Assembly (NCBI RefSeq): GCF_900111015.1
Contig: NZ_FOFS01000013.1
Coordinates: forward strand, 118,837 to 182,836
DNA: 64,000 nt
Source: Solimonas aquatica
Lineage (GTDB): Bacteria > Pseudomonadota > Gammaproteobacteria > Nevskiales > Nevskiaceae
Reading direction: 5' to 3'
Part shown: in pieces, positions 32,965 through 41,895 of the stretch
Layout of the letters: the number at the start of each line of letters is the position of its first letter
Position numbering within the stretch: position 1 is the stretch's first letter
The notes under the pieces: generated by a model
The model's input: only the letters and a program-made list of their open reading frames with translations
What the model was told of the DNA's origin: nothing
Database searches by the model: none
Position numbers and translations under genes: made by a program

Positions 32965-33567
<603 letters not shown>

Positions 33568-33595
33568 AGCGATCTCACGGCAGCGGCATGAACTC

Positions 33596-33628
33596 AAAAA
33601 GGCTGCGGCCCTCGTGGACCGCAGCCTT
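33596..33628 (-). terminator. Terminator or attenuator-like hairpin before ribA
   Basis: On the minus strand AAGGCTGCGG (33628-33619) pairs perfectly with CCGCAGCCTT (33608-33599), followed by TTTTT. The hairpin lies only 28 bases before the ribA start at 33567, too close for a full promoter between them. It either ends transcription from the reductase gene upstream or acts in the ribA leader. No FMN-riboswitch-like sequence was seen. Confidence 0.65.
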
Positions 33629-33630
33629 GA

Positions 33631-33908
33631 AACTTATCCGTGAATTGCGCGCGCTTGCGACGGAGGTCGTTTTGCCGCAGGGCAAGGCGGCAGACGCGCC
33701 GCTTGGTGATTCCAAGCCAGCGGCTGCCAACGCCGCCCTGCGGCAAAACGGCCCCGTCCCGAAGGGTTGCGCCGAAAATCGCGCCGCGCGGCGTTGCGAA
33801 ACTTGGCCTTGGCCCCTTCAATCGCTTTTGGGCCAAGGCCTGCGTTTCGCGCCTTGCCCGGCGCGATTTTCGGCAGCAACGCTAGCGTGCGTAATCCACG
33901 GATAAGTT
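33631..33908. repeat. 278-bp structured repeat, copy 2
   Basis: This is the sister of 1438-1715. Its outer arms 33631-33654 and 33885-33908 (starting AACTTATCCG) pair at 21 of 24 positions but are unlike those of copy 1. The left hairpin has 16-bp perfect arms 33668-33683/33735-33750 enclosing GCTTGG/CCAAGC. The right hairpin has 16-bp perfect arms 33771-33786/33859-33874 enclosing 11-bp perfect arms 33805-33815/33830-33840. Four arm base pairs differ from copy 1 by compensatory change. Together with the hairpin before ribA it fills most of the 393-bp gap between ribA and the reductase gene; 33909-33960 holds nothing recognisable. Confidence 0.85.
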
Positions 33909-33960
33909 CTTGGGGGGCGCAAGCATAACCGACTTTCGCCGGGCGCCGTCCCTGCCGGTC

Positions 33961-35385
33961 TTACTGGCCGAAGAAGTTCTGGCCGCAGACGCGCAGGGTA
34001 CGGCCGTTGACGCCATCGGCCGCCGGCGAGGCGAAGAACGCCACCGCCTCGGCGATGTCCTGCGGCAGACCGCCCTGCGACAGCGAGTTGATGCGACGGC
34101 CGATCTCGCGCGGGCCCAGGGGCATGGCAGCAGTCATCGCGGTTTCGATGAAGCCCGGCGCCACCGCATTGATCGCGCCGCCCTGTCCGGCAAAGGTCTG
34201 CGCCATGGCTTCCACATAACCGATCACGCCGGCCTTGGTGGCGCCGTAATTGGTCTGGCCGGCGTTGCCGCCGATGCCGCCGATGGAGGAGATGCACACC
34301 GCGCGCGCGCCTTCACGCAGCCCCTTGTTCTTCAGCAGGCCCTCGTTGATCTGCAGGATGGCATTGAGGTTGATGTTCAGCACCAGATCCCAGAAATGCG
34401 GCGGCATGTTGCGCAGCATCTTGTCGCGGGTGACGCCGGCGTTGTGCACGATCACGTCCAGTCCGCCGTAGTTGCCGCTGACCTCGGTGACGATGCGCTC
34501 GGCGGCATCCGCCGCCGTGACGTCCAGCGCCAGGCCCACGCCGCCCAGCTTGGCCATGGTTTCACCCAGGCCGCCCTCGGCGGACGGATGATCCACGCCG
34601 ATCACGCGCGCGCCCTCGCGCGCCAGCGTGGCGGCGATGGCCGCGCCGATGCCGCGTGCCGCGCCGGTGACCAGCGCCACCTTGCCTTCCAGGCTGCCGG
34701 GCAGCGGCGGGCCCTTCTTGGCCGGCGGACTGATCGTGAGCACCTGGCCGCTGATGAAGGCGGAATGCTCGCTCAGGAAGAAACGCAGCGGCGCATCCAG
34801 CGCGCCGTCGGCGCCGGCCTGCACTTCCAGCAGGTTGGCGGTGCTGCCGTTCTTGCCCACTTCCTTGGCCAGCGAGCGGATGAAGCCGCGCAGCGCGGTG
34901 GACACGGTCTTGCCGGCCACGCCCTCACGCGATTCCGGCGCGCGCGATACCACCAGGATGCGGCCGTTGCCGGCGATACCGCGCAGCTGCGGCTGATAGA
35001 AGTCGTACAGCTCGCGCAGCTGCGCCGGCGAGCTCAGGCCGCTGGCGTCGAACAGCAGCGCATGATTGCGCGCCTCGCCCGACTCGGCGGCGGGATTGCC
35101 CAGCAGCGAGAGCTTGAGCTCGGCCGCGGCGGTCTTGATCACGCCCAGACCCGGCAGCTCCGGCACGATGCGCAGCGGCGCGCCGGCCCCGGCCAGCGCC
35201 GCGAGCAGGGGCGCCGCCAGCTGCGAACCGCTGGCCGCGCCGACCAGCACCGGACGATCTTCCAGAACATTGCCGGCCCAGGCCGCGCTGGCGCGCTTCA
35301 GGCGCGGCGGCGAGGGCAGGCCCAGCAGACCGGCGAGGCTCTTGCCGAAAGAAGAATGCGTGAAGTCCAGGTAGCGGTCGCTCAT
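33961..35385 (-). CDS. High-molecular-weight FabG-type 3-oxoacyl reductase
   Basis: The 474-residue protein is roughly twice the length of ordinary FabG. The N-terminal half is a degenerate Rossmann-like domain and the C-terminal half (from about residue 232) is an active SDR with GAARGIGAA for the nucleotide, HNAGVTRD, and catalytic YGATK. This is the layout of FabG4-type reductases, which prefer CoA or long-chain substrates. ATG 35385 gives the family N-terminus MSDRYLDFTHSSFGK. The gap 35386-35650 holds no gene that I can support. Confidence 0.9.
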   Translation of the reverse strand: MSDRYLDFTHSSFGKSLAGLLGLPSPPRLKRASAAWAGNVLEDRPVLVGAASGSQLAAPLLAALAGAGAPLRIVPELPGLGVIKTAAAELKLSLLGNPAAESGEARNHALLFDASGLSSPAQLRELYDFYQPQLRGIAGNGRILVVSRAPESREGVAGKTVSTALRGFIRSLAKEVGKNGSTANLLEVQAGADGALDAPLRFFLSEHSAFISGQVLTISPPAKKGPPLPGSLEGKVALVTGAARGIGAAIAATLAREGARVIGVDHPSAEGGLGETMAKLGGVGLALDVTAADAAERIVTEVSGNYGGLDVIVHNAGVTRDKMLRNMPPHFWDLVLNINLNAILQINEGLLKNKGLREGARAVCISSIGGIGGNAGQTNYGATKAGVIGYVEAMAQTFAGQGGAINAVAPGFIETAMTAAMPLGPREIGRRINSLSQGGLPQDIAEAVAFFASPAADGVNGRTLRVCGQNFFGQ

Positions 35386-35650
35386 CGCGGCTCCAGTAAG
35401 TAAAGGGCAAAAGGAATGCCCGAATTATCGCGACGCACTGCAACAAGCAATAGCGCCGCTCCGCCAACACGGCCTGTCGACGCAGCTGCCATTGACTCGC
35501 GCGGGGGTGCTGCTCATATTGCCGCCCTCACATCAGTACCTGCAGCCGCGACCCATCCGCTTCATCGCAGGCTGCGAAGGTCCATAACGCATATGGCACG
35601 GCCCTGTCGCCGGCACAGATGAATGGTTGATCACACTTCAGGGAAAAGGC

Positions 35651-36421
35651 ATGAGCAAGCACGCAGGCTTGAAACTGGCTATCGCGGCGCTGGTCGTCGG
35701 CGGTGGTCTCTACCTCGCATTGGAATGGCTCAGGCCTTACCACCATGTCGAGGTGAAGATGGAAGGCCTGGTGCCCGCCGAGCAGGTGTTCGCGGCCACC
35801 GCGGCCAGCGGTGACGAGGGCAGCAGCCCTTCCACCGAAGCCGCGCCGCCAGCGCCCGCGCCGGCTGCCGTCGAAGCTCCCGCCGCCGCGCAGGGTGCGG
35901 CCGAAGTCGCGGCCGAGCCGCCACCCGCCGACACCCAGAAGCCCAGCAGCGAAGCCGCCGCGGAGGTCAAGGTCGTACCGCCGCCCAAGGCACCGCCGCC
36001 GGCGGTGGAAAAGAAGCCGGCGCCGAAGGCCAGGCCGGCCGAGGCCGCCACCAAGACCGGCAAGGCCAGCAGCCCGAACCATGAAGCCGAGGACAGCGGC
36101 AAGGCCTGGTGGCAGTCCACCGCCTCGTCGTCCGGCTTCAGCGTGATCTATGCCGGCTCCGCGGCGTTTCGCCGTGCGCTGGTGGTGATGGGCAATGCGC
36201 CCTTCGCCAGTGCCGACAGCGCCAACACCACGATCAAGGTGCTCGACGCCTCGGGCAAGCCGGTGAGCGGGCACTGGGAACTCAACAGCGTCAATCCCAG
36301 CATGCTGGTGTTTCCGCTCGCCGATCTCGGCGTCTACCGCGTGCAGATCGGCGCGGCGCTGAGCGACCGCCAGAACCGCACGCTGGGCACTGCCTTGCAG
36401 GGCAGCATCCAGGTCCGCTGA
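35651..36421 (+). CDS. Membrane-anchored protein of unknown function
   Basis: The 256-residue protein has one N-terminal transmembrane helix (about residues 8-25), an A/P/E/K-rich linker (about 45-145), and a C-terminal domain (GFSVIYAGSAAFRRALVV to the end) that looks like a small beta-rich periplasmic fold. The linker resembles envelope-spanning proteins such as TonB, but no TonB C-terminal motif is present. AGGGAAAAGG precedes ATG 35651. Function unknown. Confidence 0.7.
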   Translation: MSKHAGLKLAIAALVVGGGLYLALEWLRPYHHVEVKMEGLVPAEQVFAATAASGDEGSSPSTEAAPPAPAPAAVEAPAAAQGAAEVAAEPPPADTQKPSSEAAAEVKVVPPPKAPPPAVEKKPAPKARPAEAATKTGKASSPNHEAEDSGKAWWQSTASSSGFSVIYAGSAAFRRALVVMGNAPFASADSANTTIKVLDASGKPVSGHWELNSVNPSMLVFPLADLGVYRVQIGAALSDRQNRTLGTALQGSIQVR

Positions 36422-36454
36422 TTCAGCCATCGCCTTCGAGGAAGCCCGCAAGTC

Positions 36455-37231
36455 ATGCGTACCGCACTGTTTGATCTGGACGGCCGCGTCGCCGTCGTCA
36501 CCGGCGCCTCGCGCGGCATCGGCGCCGCCACCGCGCATCTGCTCGCGCAGCAGGGCGCGCACGTGGTGCTGAGTTCGCGCAAGGCCGAGGACCTGGAAAA
36601 AGTGCGCGAAGAGATCATCGCCCGCCAGGGCAAGGCCACGGTGATTGCCGCGCATGCCGGCGTCAGCGAGGACTTGCAGCGCCTGGTCGCCGAGACCGTG
36701 CGCCAGCTGGGCCGGCTCGATGTGCTGGTCAACAACGCGGCCACCAATCCCTTCTTCGGCCACGTCGCGGAAACGCCGATGGCCATGGTCGACAAGACCG
36801 TGCAGGTCAATCTGCGCGGCTACTTCGAACTGTCCTCGCTGGCCGCGCAGCAGATGCGCACGCAAGGCGGCGGCGCCATCGTCAACATCGCCAGCGTCAA
36901 CGGCGTGAAGCCCGGCTACATGCAGGGCATCTATTCGATCACCAAGGCGGCGGTGATCAACATGACGCAGTCCTTCGCGCGCGAGTGCGCACCCTGGAAG
37001 GTGCGCGTCAACGCCGTGCTGCCGGGCCTCACCGACACCAAGTTCGCCTCGGCCCTGGTCAAGAACGAGCAGATCCTGAGTTCGGTGCTCAAGCAGATTC
37101 CACTGGACCGCTACGCGCAGCCCGAGGAAATCGCGCCGGCGATTCTGTATCTGGCTTCGGATGCGGCCAGCTATGTGACCGGCACCACGCTCGCCGTCGA
37201 TGGCGGCCTGCTCGGCTGCGGTGGCATCTAG
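36455..37231 (+). CDS. SDR-family oxidoreductase
   Basis: The 258-residue classical short-chain dehydrogenase has TGASRGIGAA for NAD(P), VNNAATNP, the catalytic serine in NIASVNG, and YSITK. The C-terminus VTGTTLAVDGGL is typical. It is similar to FabG-like enzymes acting on acyl or alcohol substrates; the substrate is unknown. It follows the unknown membrane protein by 33 bp. Confidence 0.88.
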   Translation: MRTALFDLDGRVAVVTGASRGIGAATAHLLAQQGAHVVLSSRKAEDLEKVREEIIARQGKATVIAAHAGVSEDLQRLVAETVRQLGRLDVLVNNAATNPFFGHVAETPMAMVDKTVQVNLRGYFELSSLAAQQMRTQGGGAIVNIASVNGVKPGYMQGIYSITKAAVINMTQSFARECAPWKVRVNAVLPGLTDTKFASALVKNEQILSSVLKQIPLDRYAQPEEIAPAILYLASDAASYVTGTTLAVDGGLLGCGGI

Positions 37232-37247
37232 CGGCGTGACGCTGGAT

Positions 37248-37277
37248 CCGTTTCACACTAGCTAGCACCGTTTCACA
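37248..37277 (+). promoter_or_regulatory. Direct repeat upstream of the papain-like gene
   Basis: CCGTTTCACA occurs at 37248-37257 and again at 37268-37277, 20 bp (two helical turns) apart, with CTAGCTAG between. The repeat lies 61 bp before the protease gene and could be a tandem operator. No binding protein is known. Confidence 0.3.
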
Positions 37278-37337
37278 GCAGCGCGCGCGCCGGCTCGCGC
37301 AAGCTATGACGATTCTTCCCCCCGAAGGAGTCTCGTC

Positions 37338-38111
37338 ATGCCTGCCTTGCGCAAGGCCAGCCAGCATCGGGTGCCCTGGTACGGCTGGCAGCCGGACCTG
37401 CCCGATCATCGCGATCATCCCTACGCCGCCGTGCACGGTCGCCGGCGGCGCCTGCCGCGCCAGGTCGATCTGCGTGCGCACTGCCCGCCCGTGGACAATC
37501 AAGGCAGCCTGGGCAGCTGCACCGCGCATGCCCTGAGCAGCGCCCTGGAGTTTCTGGAACTGCGTGCGGGCCAGCGCCTGGTGAATCTGAGCCGCCTGTT
37601 CGTCTACTACAACGAACGGGTCATCGAACACAGCGTGGAGCGCGACGCCGGCGCCTCGCTGCGCAACGGCATCAAGACCCTGGTGCGACAGGGCGTCTGC
37701 GAAGAGGCGCTGTGGCCGTATCGCATCCGCGAGTTCCAGGTCCGGCCGCCACCGCCCACTTATCGTCAGGCCACCCGGCATTGCATCCGTTCCTATCAGC
37801 GCCTGGAAACGCTGGAGGAAATGCGCGACTGTCTGGCCGAGGGCTATCCCTTCGTATTCGGCTTTTCCATTTACGAGAGTTTCGAATCGGCCCGCGTGGC
37901 GCGCAGCGGCGTGCTGGAAATGCCGGCACGCCATGAGGCGCAACTCGGCGGTCATGCGGTGATGGCGGTGGGCTACGACGACAGGGCGCGGCGCTTCCTG
38001 GTCCGCAATTCCTGGGCTCGCGACTGGGGCCAGCAAGGCTATTTCACGATGCCCTACGCGTATCTGGAAAACCGCAACCTGTCCGACGACTTCTGGACCG
38101 TGCGCCGCTGA
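37338..38111 (+). CDS. Papain-like C1 cysteine peptidase without propeptide
   Basis: The 257-residue protein contains the complete papain active site: Q55 and C61 in QGSLGSCTAHA, H206 in GGHAVMAVGYD, and N224 in VRNSWARDWG. There is no signal peptide and only about 50 residues precede the catalytic core, so the usual inhibitory propeptide is missing, which suggests a cytoplasmic or specially exported enzyme. AAGGAG precedes the ATG. A CCGTTTCACA direct repeat lies upstream. Confidence 0.85.
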   Translation: MPALRKASQHRVPWYGWQPDLPDHRDHPYAAVHGRRRRLPRQVDLRAHCPPVDNQGSLGSCTAHALSSALEFLELRAGQRLVNLSRLFVYYNERVIEHSVERDAGASLRNGIKTLVRQGVCEEALWPYRIREFQVRPPPPTYRQATRHCIRSYQRLETLEEMRDCLAEGYPFVFGFSIYESFESARVARSGVLEMPARHEAQLGGHAVMAVGYDDRARRFLVRNSWARDWGQQGYFTMPYAYLENRNLSDDFWTVRR

Positions 38112-38142
38112 AGCCCGGCGGCGCCCGCTTAGGTTTAATTTA

Positions 38143-38154
38143 CCGACCAGTCGG
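38143..38154. promoter_or_regulatory. Likely TetR operator
   Basis: CCGAC-CA-GTCGG is a palindrome of the type bound by many TetR-family repressors. It lies 45 bp before the TetR gene at 38200 in an A/T-rich stretch, suggesting autoregulation. Confidence 0.6.
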
Positions 38155-38199
38155 CATAGTAATTCGCATCCGCCTGTTTTAAGGTCAGGACTCCATCCG

Positions 38200-38793
38200 A
38201 TGCGAGAATCCCAGCGCGCCGCCATGCCCGCCGCCCGCAAAGCCCGAGGCCGTCCCAGTGCGCGTGATGCGATGCTCGACGCCGCCGAAACCGTGGTGAT
38301 CGAGCAAGGCGCGGCACGCCTGACGCTCGATGCCGTGGCCCGGGCCGCGGCGGTGAGCAAGGGCGGGCTCATGTACCACTTCCCCAGCAAGGACGCGCTG
38401 CTGCAGGCGCTGGTGACGCGTGCCATCGAGCGCTCGCATCAGGCGCGCGCGGCGCAGCGCGCCAGGCTGCCGGCCGGACACGGCCAGGAGCTGCTGGCCT
38501 ATCTGCAGGCCAGCGTCGGCGATCCGCTGGACAACGACCGCGTCAGCCGCGCACTGCTGGGCGTGGTCACCGGCAATCCGCAGCTGATGGCCCCGGTACG
38601 CGAGTTCTACGCGGCGCGCCTGAAGCAGCTGGCGCGCGAGGTGCCTTTCGAACGCGCGGCGCTGGTGTATCTGGCCACCGAAGGCCTGTGGCTGATGGAG
38701 CTGCTCGATGCCAGCCCCTTCAGCAAGAGCCAGCGCAACCGGGTGCTCAAACAACTGCGCAGTCTGGCCGTCGAAGGCGGCAAGCTGCCCTGA
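38200..38793 (+). CDS. TetR-family transcriptional regulator
   Basis: The 197-residue regulator has an N-terminal helix-turn-helix (LTLDAVARAAAVSKGGLMYHFPSKDALL) preceded by basic residues, and a helical ligand domain. It is the first gene of a run leading into a cytochrome c5, a flavoprotein and two alanine-racemase-fold proteins, which it probably controls. ATG 38224 is an alternative start. The ligand is unknown. Confidence 0.88.
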   Translation: MRESQRAAMPAARKARGRPSARDAMLDAAETVVIEQGAARLTLDAVARAAAVSKGGLMYHFPSKDALLQALVTRAIERSHQARAAQRARLPAGHGQELLAYLQASVGDPLDNDRVSRALLGVVTGNPQLMAPVREFYAARLKQLAREVPFERAALVYLATEGLWLMELLDASPFSKSQRNRVLKQLRSLAVEGGKLP

Positions 38794-38817
38794 GGATTTC
38801 CTTTGCCAGGCCACACG

Positions 38818-39171
38818 ATGAACATCACAGCCCATCGCCTGCCACTCGTCGCGCTGCTGTTCGCGCTTGCAGCCTGCGGCCGTTCCGCGCCGCCGCCCGC
38901 TGCGGCCAGCAAGGCCTCGCCGGCCGATCCGGCGCTGGCGGCGCTCTACGAATCCAGCTGCCGGGACTGCCACACCGCGCCGGGCTCCGGCGCGCCGCAG
39001 GCGGGCGATGCCGCGGCCTGGGCGCCGCGTCTGGCGCAAGGCAAGGACAGCCTGCTCGACCACACCATCAACGGCTATCTGGGCATGCCGCCGATGGGCA
39101 TGTGCATGAGCTGCAGCGAGGATGATTTTGCTTCGCTGATCGCCTTCATGTCCGGCAGCGAGCTGCAGTGA
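38818..39171 (+). CDS. Cytochrome c5-like lipoprotein
   Basis: The 117-residue protein has a lipoprotein signal ending LAAC (C20), a heme motif C48-R-D-C51-H52, a probable axial methionine in MPPMGM (90-95), and the C96/C99 pair that forms a disulfide in cytochrome c5. It should be a membrane-tethered periplasmic electron carrier. It lies 10 bp before the Tat-exported flavoprotein gene, which may be its electron donor. Confidence 0.88.
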   Translation: MNITAHRLPLVALLFALAACGRSAPPPAAASKASPADPALAALYESSCRDCHTAPGSGAPQAGDAAAWAPRLAQGKDSLLDHTINGYLGMPPMGMCMSCSEDDFASLIAFMSGSELQ

Positions 39172-39181
39172 GGAGCATGGC

Positions 39182-40564
39182 ATGACCATCACCCGACGTG
39201 AGCTGCTCGCGCAGTTCGGCCGCCTGGGCCTGTTGCTGGGCGGCAGTGCCTTCGGCGAACTGGCGCAGGCCGGGCGCATCATTCCCTGGCGCAACTGGTC
39301 GGGCGCGCAGTCCTGCATTCCGCTGGCCCGCCTGGCGCCCAAGAGCGAGGACGAACTCGCGCAGCTGATCCGCAGCAGCAGCGGTCCGATCCGCGCGGTG
39401 GGTTCCTCGCACTCCTTCAGTCCGCTGGTGCCCACCGATGGCACGCTGGTCTCGCTGGCCTTCCTGCGCGGCATGCTCGGCCACGATCCCGAGCAGCTGC
39501 AGTCGGAGTTCGCCGCCGGCACACCGATGTCGCAGATGGGCGAGCCGCTGAAGCAGGCGGGGCTGGCGCTGCCCAACATGGCCGACATCGATTACCAGAC
39601 CCTGACCGGCGCGATCTCCACCGCCACGCACGGCACCGGCATCGGCTACGGCTCCTATTCCGGACAGGTCGCCGGCCTGCGCCTGCTCAGCGCGCAGGGC
39701 GAGATCATCGATTGCGATGCGCAGCACCGCCCGGAGCTGTTCAATGCCGCGCGCTGCGCGCTGGGCGCGCTGGGCATCATCACCCGCGTGCGGCTGCAGA
39801 ACCGCAAGGCGTTTCGCCTGCGCGAGCACATGTGGGTGGCCAGGACCGAGGACCTGCTCGACGATGTGCACAACCTGGTCCGCGACAACCAGCACTGGGA
39901 GATGCAGGTTCTCACCAACTCCGATTACGCCGCCGCGATCTCGCACAACGAAACCGAAGACCCCGCCACACCCGCCAAGGATCCGGGCTCGGAAGGCGGC
40001 AATGATTACGTCAAGGCCATCGAGAAACTGGACAAGTACGGCAGCGACTGGCCGGCGGCGCGCACCGCGATTCTCAATCTGATCGCGCGCACCGCCCGCT
40101 TCGAGGATCGCGTCGACGACTCGTACAAGATCTTCGCCAATGTCCGCAATGTGCGCTTCAACGAGATGGAATATTCGGTGCCGGCCGAAGCCGGCCCGGC
40201 CTGCCTGCGCGAGATTCTCAAGCTGATCCGCGACAAGCATCTGCCCACCTGGTTTCCCATCGAGTATCGCTATGTGAAGGGCGAGGACATCCCGCTGAGC
40301 ATGTTCGAGGGCGGCGCACGCTGCGCGATCTCCGTGCATCAGCATTACACGATGGACTACCACAACTACTTCGCGGCGGTGGAGCCCATCTTCTGGAAGC
40401 ACGGCGGCCGTCCGCACTGGGGCAAGCTGCACTCGCTCAACTTCCGTCAGCTCAGCGCGCTGTATCCGCGCCTCAAGGAATTCACCGAACTGCGCCGCGA
40501 ACTCGACCCGCGCGGCGTGTTTCTCAATGCGCATCTGCGCAGCCTGTTCGGAGTCGCCCCGTGA
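39182..40564 (+). CDS. Tat-exported FAD-linked ALO-family oxidoreductase
   Basis: The 460-residue protein is like D-arabinono-1,4-lactone oxidase/VAO flavoproteins, with the FAD-binding segment VGSSHSFSPL, TATHGTG, and the C-terminal HWGKLHS motif of the aldonolactone oxidases. The N-terminus TRRELLAQF plus a hydrophobic stretch looks like a Tat signal. The substrate is unknown; a dehydrogenase passing electrons to the neighbouring cytochrome is plausible. GAGGAG precedes the ATG. It overlaps the next gene by 4 bp. Confidence 0.85.
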   Translation: MTITRRELLAQFGRLGLLLGGSAFGELAQAGRIIPWRNWSGAQSCIPLARLAPKSEDELAQLIRSSSGPIRAVGSSHSFSPLVPTDGTLVSLAFLRGMLGHDPEQLQSEFAAGTPMSQMGEPLKQAGLALPNMADIDYQTLTGAISTATHGTGIGYGSYSGQVAGLRLLSAQGEIIDCDAQHRPELFNAARCALGALGIITRVRLQNRKAFRLREHMWVARTEDLLDDVHNLVRDNQHWEMQVLTNSDYAAAISHNETEDPATPAKDPGSEGGNDYVKAIEKLDKYGSDWPAARTAILNLIARTARFEDRVDDSYKIFANVRNVRFNEMEYSVPAEAGPACLREILKLIRDKHLPTWFPIEYRYVKGEDIPLSMFEGGARCAISVHQHYTMDYHNYFAAVEPIFWKHGGRPHWGKLHSLNFRQLSALYPRLKEFTELRRELDPRGVFLNAHLRSLFGVAP

Positions 40565-41829
40565 AGCGCCGCAGCTTCCTGCTGGGCGGCGCGGCGCTGC
40601 TGGCCGGTGGCGCGGCGGCACTCAGGCCGCGCGATCACGGCGCGCCCTACAACGATTACTTCCGCCAGCTCAATGCCGAGCTCAAGGCGCATGGCCCGAT
40701 GCGGCCGAGCCTGCTGATCGATCTCGACCGCCTCGACCACAACATCGAGGTGGTGAAGGCCTTCATGGTGAAAAGCGGCAAGCATTACCGCATCGTCGAG
40801 AAGTCCCTGCCCAGCGCGCCGCTGATCGAATACATCGCGCAGCGCTGCGGCACGCGCCGGCTGATGTCCTTCCACCAGCCCTTTCTCAATCACGACGCGC
40901 AGTATTTTCCCGATGCCGATCTGCTGCTCGGCAAGCCGCTGCCGGTGCGCTCGGCGGCGCTGTTCTACGAACAGCTCAAGGGCGGCTTCGATCCGGCCCG
41001 ACAGCTGCAGTGGCTGCTCGATACCCCGCAGCGCCTGCAGCAGTACCTGGAGCTGGCGCAGGGTCTGAACACGCGGCTGCGGGTGAACATCGAGATCGAC
41101 GTCGGCCTGCACCGCGGCGGCGTGCGCGATGCGCAGACCCTGCAGCAGATGCTGAGCCTGATCGCGGCGCACCCGCAGCAGCTGCAGTTTGCCGGCTTCA
41201 TGGGCTATGACCCGCATATCGTCGCCATCCCGGCCCTCGTCGCGTCGCGCGAGACACTGCTGGCACGCTCGCTGACCATCTACCAGGAGCGCGTCGCGCT
41301 CGTCCGCCGCGAGTTCCCGCAGCTGTGGCAGGACAGCCTCACGCTCAACAGCGCCGGCAGCCCGACCTATCAGCTGCATGGCGAGGAGCAGATCAGCAAC
41401 GAGGTCTCCATCGGCACCGGCCTGCTCAAGCCCTCGCACTACGATCTGGACACGCTGGCCGCGCACATGCCGGCGGTATACATCGCCACGCCGGTGCTCA
41501 AGGCCACCGGCGCCATCGAGCTGCCGGGCCTGGATGAAAAGTCGCGCCTCATCTCCTGGTGGGATGTGAACCAGCGCCAGACCTACTTCATCTACGGCGG
41601 CAACTGGATGGCCGAGTACGAAGCGCCGGCGGGCCTGCAGTTCAATGCCAGCTTCGGACACAGCTCCAATCAGGAAATCGTCAACGCCTCGCCGGCCGCC
41701 GGCCTGCGCGTGGAGGATCAGGTGTTCCTGCGGCCCACGGTCACGGAGGAGGTGCTTCTGGAGTTCGGCGATCTGCTGGCGCTGCGCGGCGGCCGCATCG
41801 TCGAGCGCTGGCCGGTGTTCCGCGGCTGA
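40561..41829 (+). CDS. Tat-exported alanine-racemase-fold PLP enzyme
   Basis: The 422-residue protein resembles the DSD1/D-threonine-aldolase branch of the alanine-racemase fold. A Tat-like signal (MKRRSFLLGGAAL) starts it. K81 in RIVEKSL is in the position of the PLP lysine, and it ends in the family motif GRIVERWPVFRG. The C-terminal metal pair (H-x-C/D) of this family is not obvious here, so a simple D-threonine-aldolase call is unsafe. The GTG start overlaps the flavoprotein stop. Confidence 0.75.
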   Translation: MKRRSFLLGGAALLAGGAAALRPRDHGAPYNDYFRQLNAELKAHGPMRPSLLIDLDRLDHNIEVVKAFMVKSGKHYRIVEKSLPSAPLIEYIAQRCGTRRLMSFHQPFLNHDAQYFPDADLLLGKPLPVRSAALFYEQLKGGFDPARQLQWLLDTPQRLQQYLELAQGLNTRLRVNIEIDVGLHRGGVRDAQTLQQMLSLIAAHPQQLQFAGFMGYDPHIVAIPALVASRETLLARSLTIYQERVALVRREFPQLWQDSLTLNSAGSPTYQLHGEEQISNEVSIGTGLLKPSHYDLDTLAAHMPAVYIATPVLKATGAIELPGLDEKSRLISWWDVNQRQTYFIYGGNWMAEYEAPAGLQFNASFGHSSNQEIVNASPAAGLRVEDQVFLRPTVTEEVLLEFGDLLALRGGRIVERWPVFRG

Positions 41830-41895
41830 TCGCAGCACCGCGTCACGGCGCAGGGCGCAGGCCGCCGGCTCGCGTTCCCGCTAAAGTGTCGCGCC

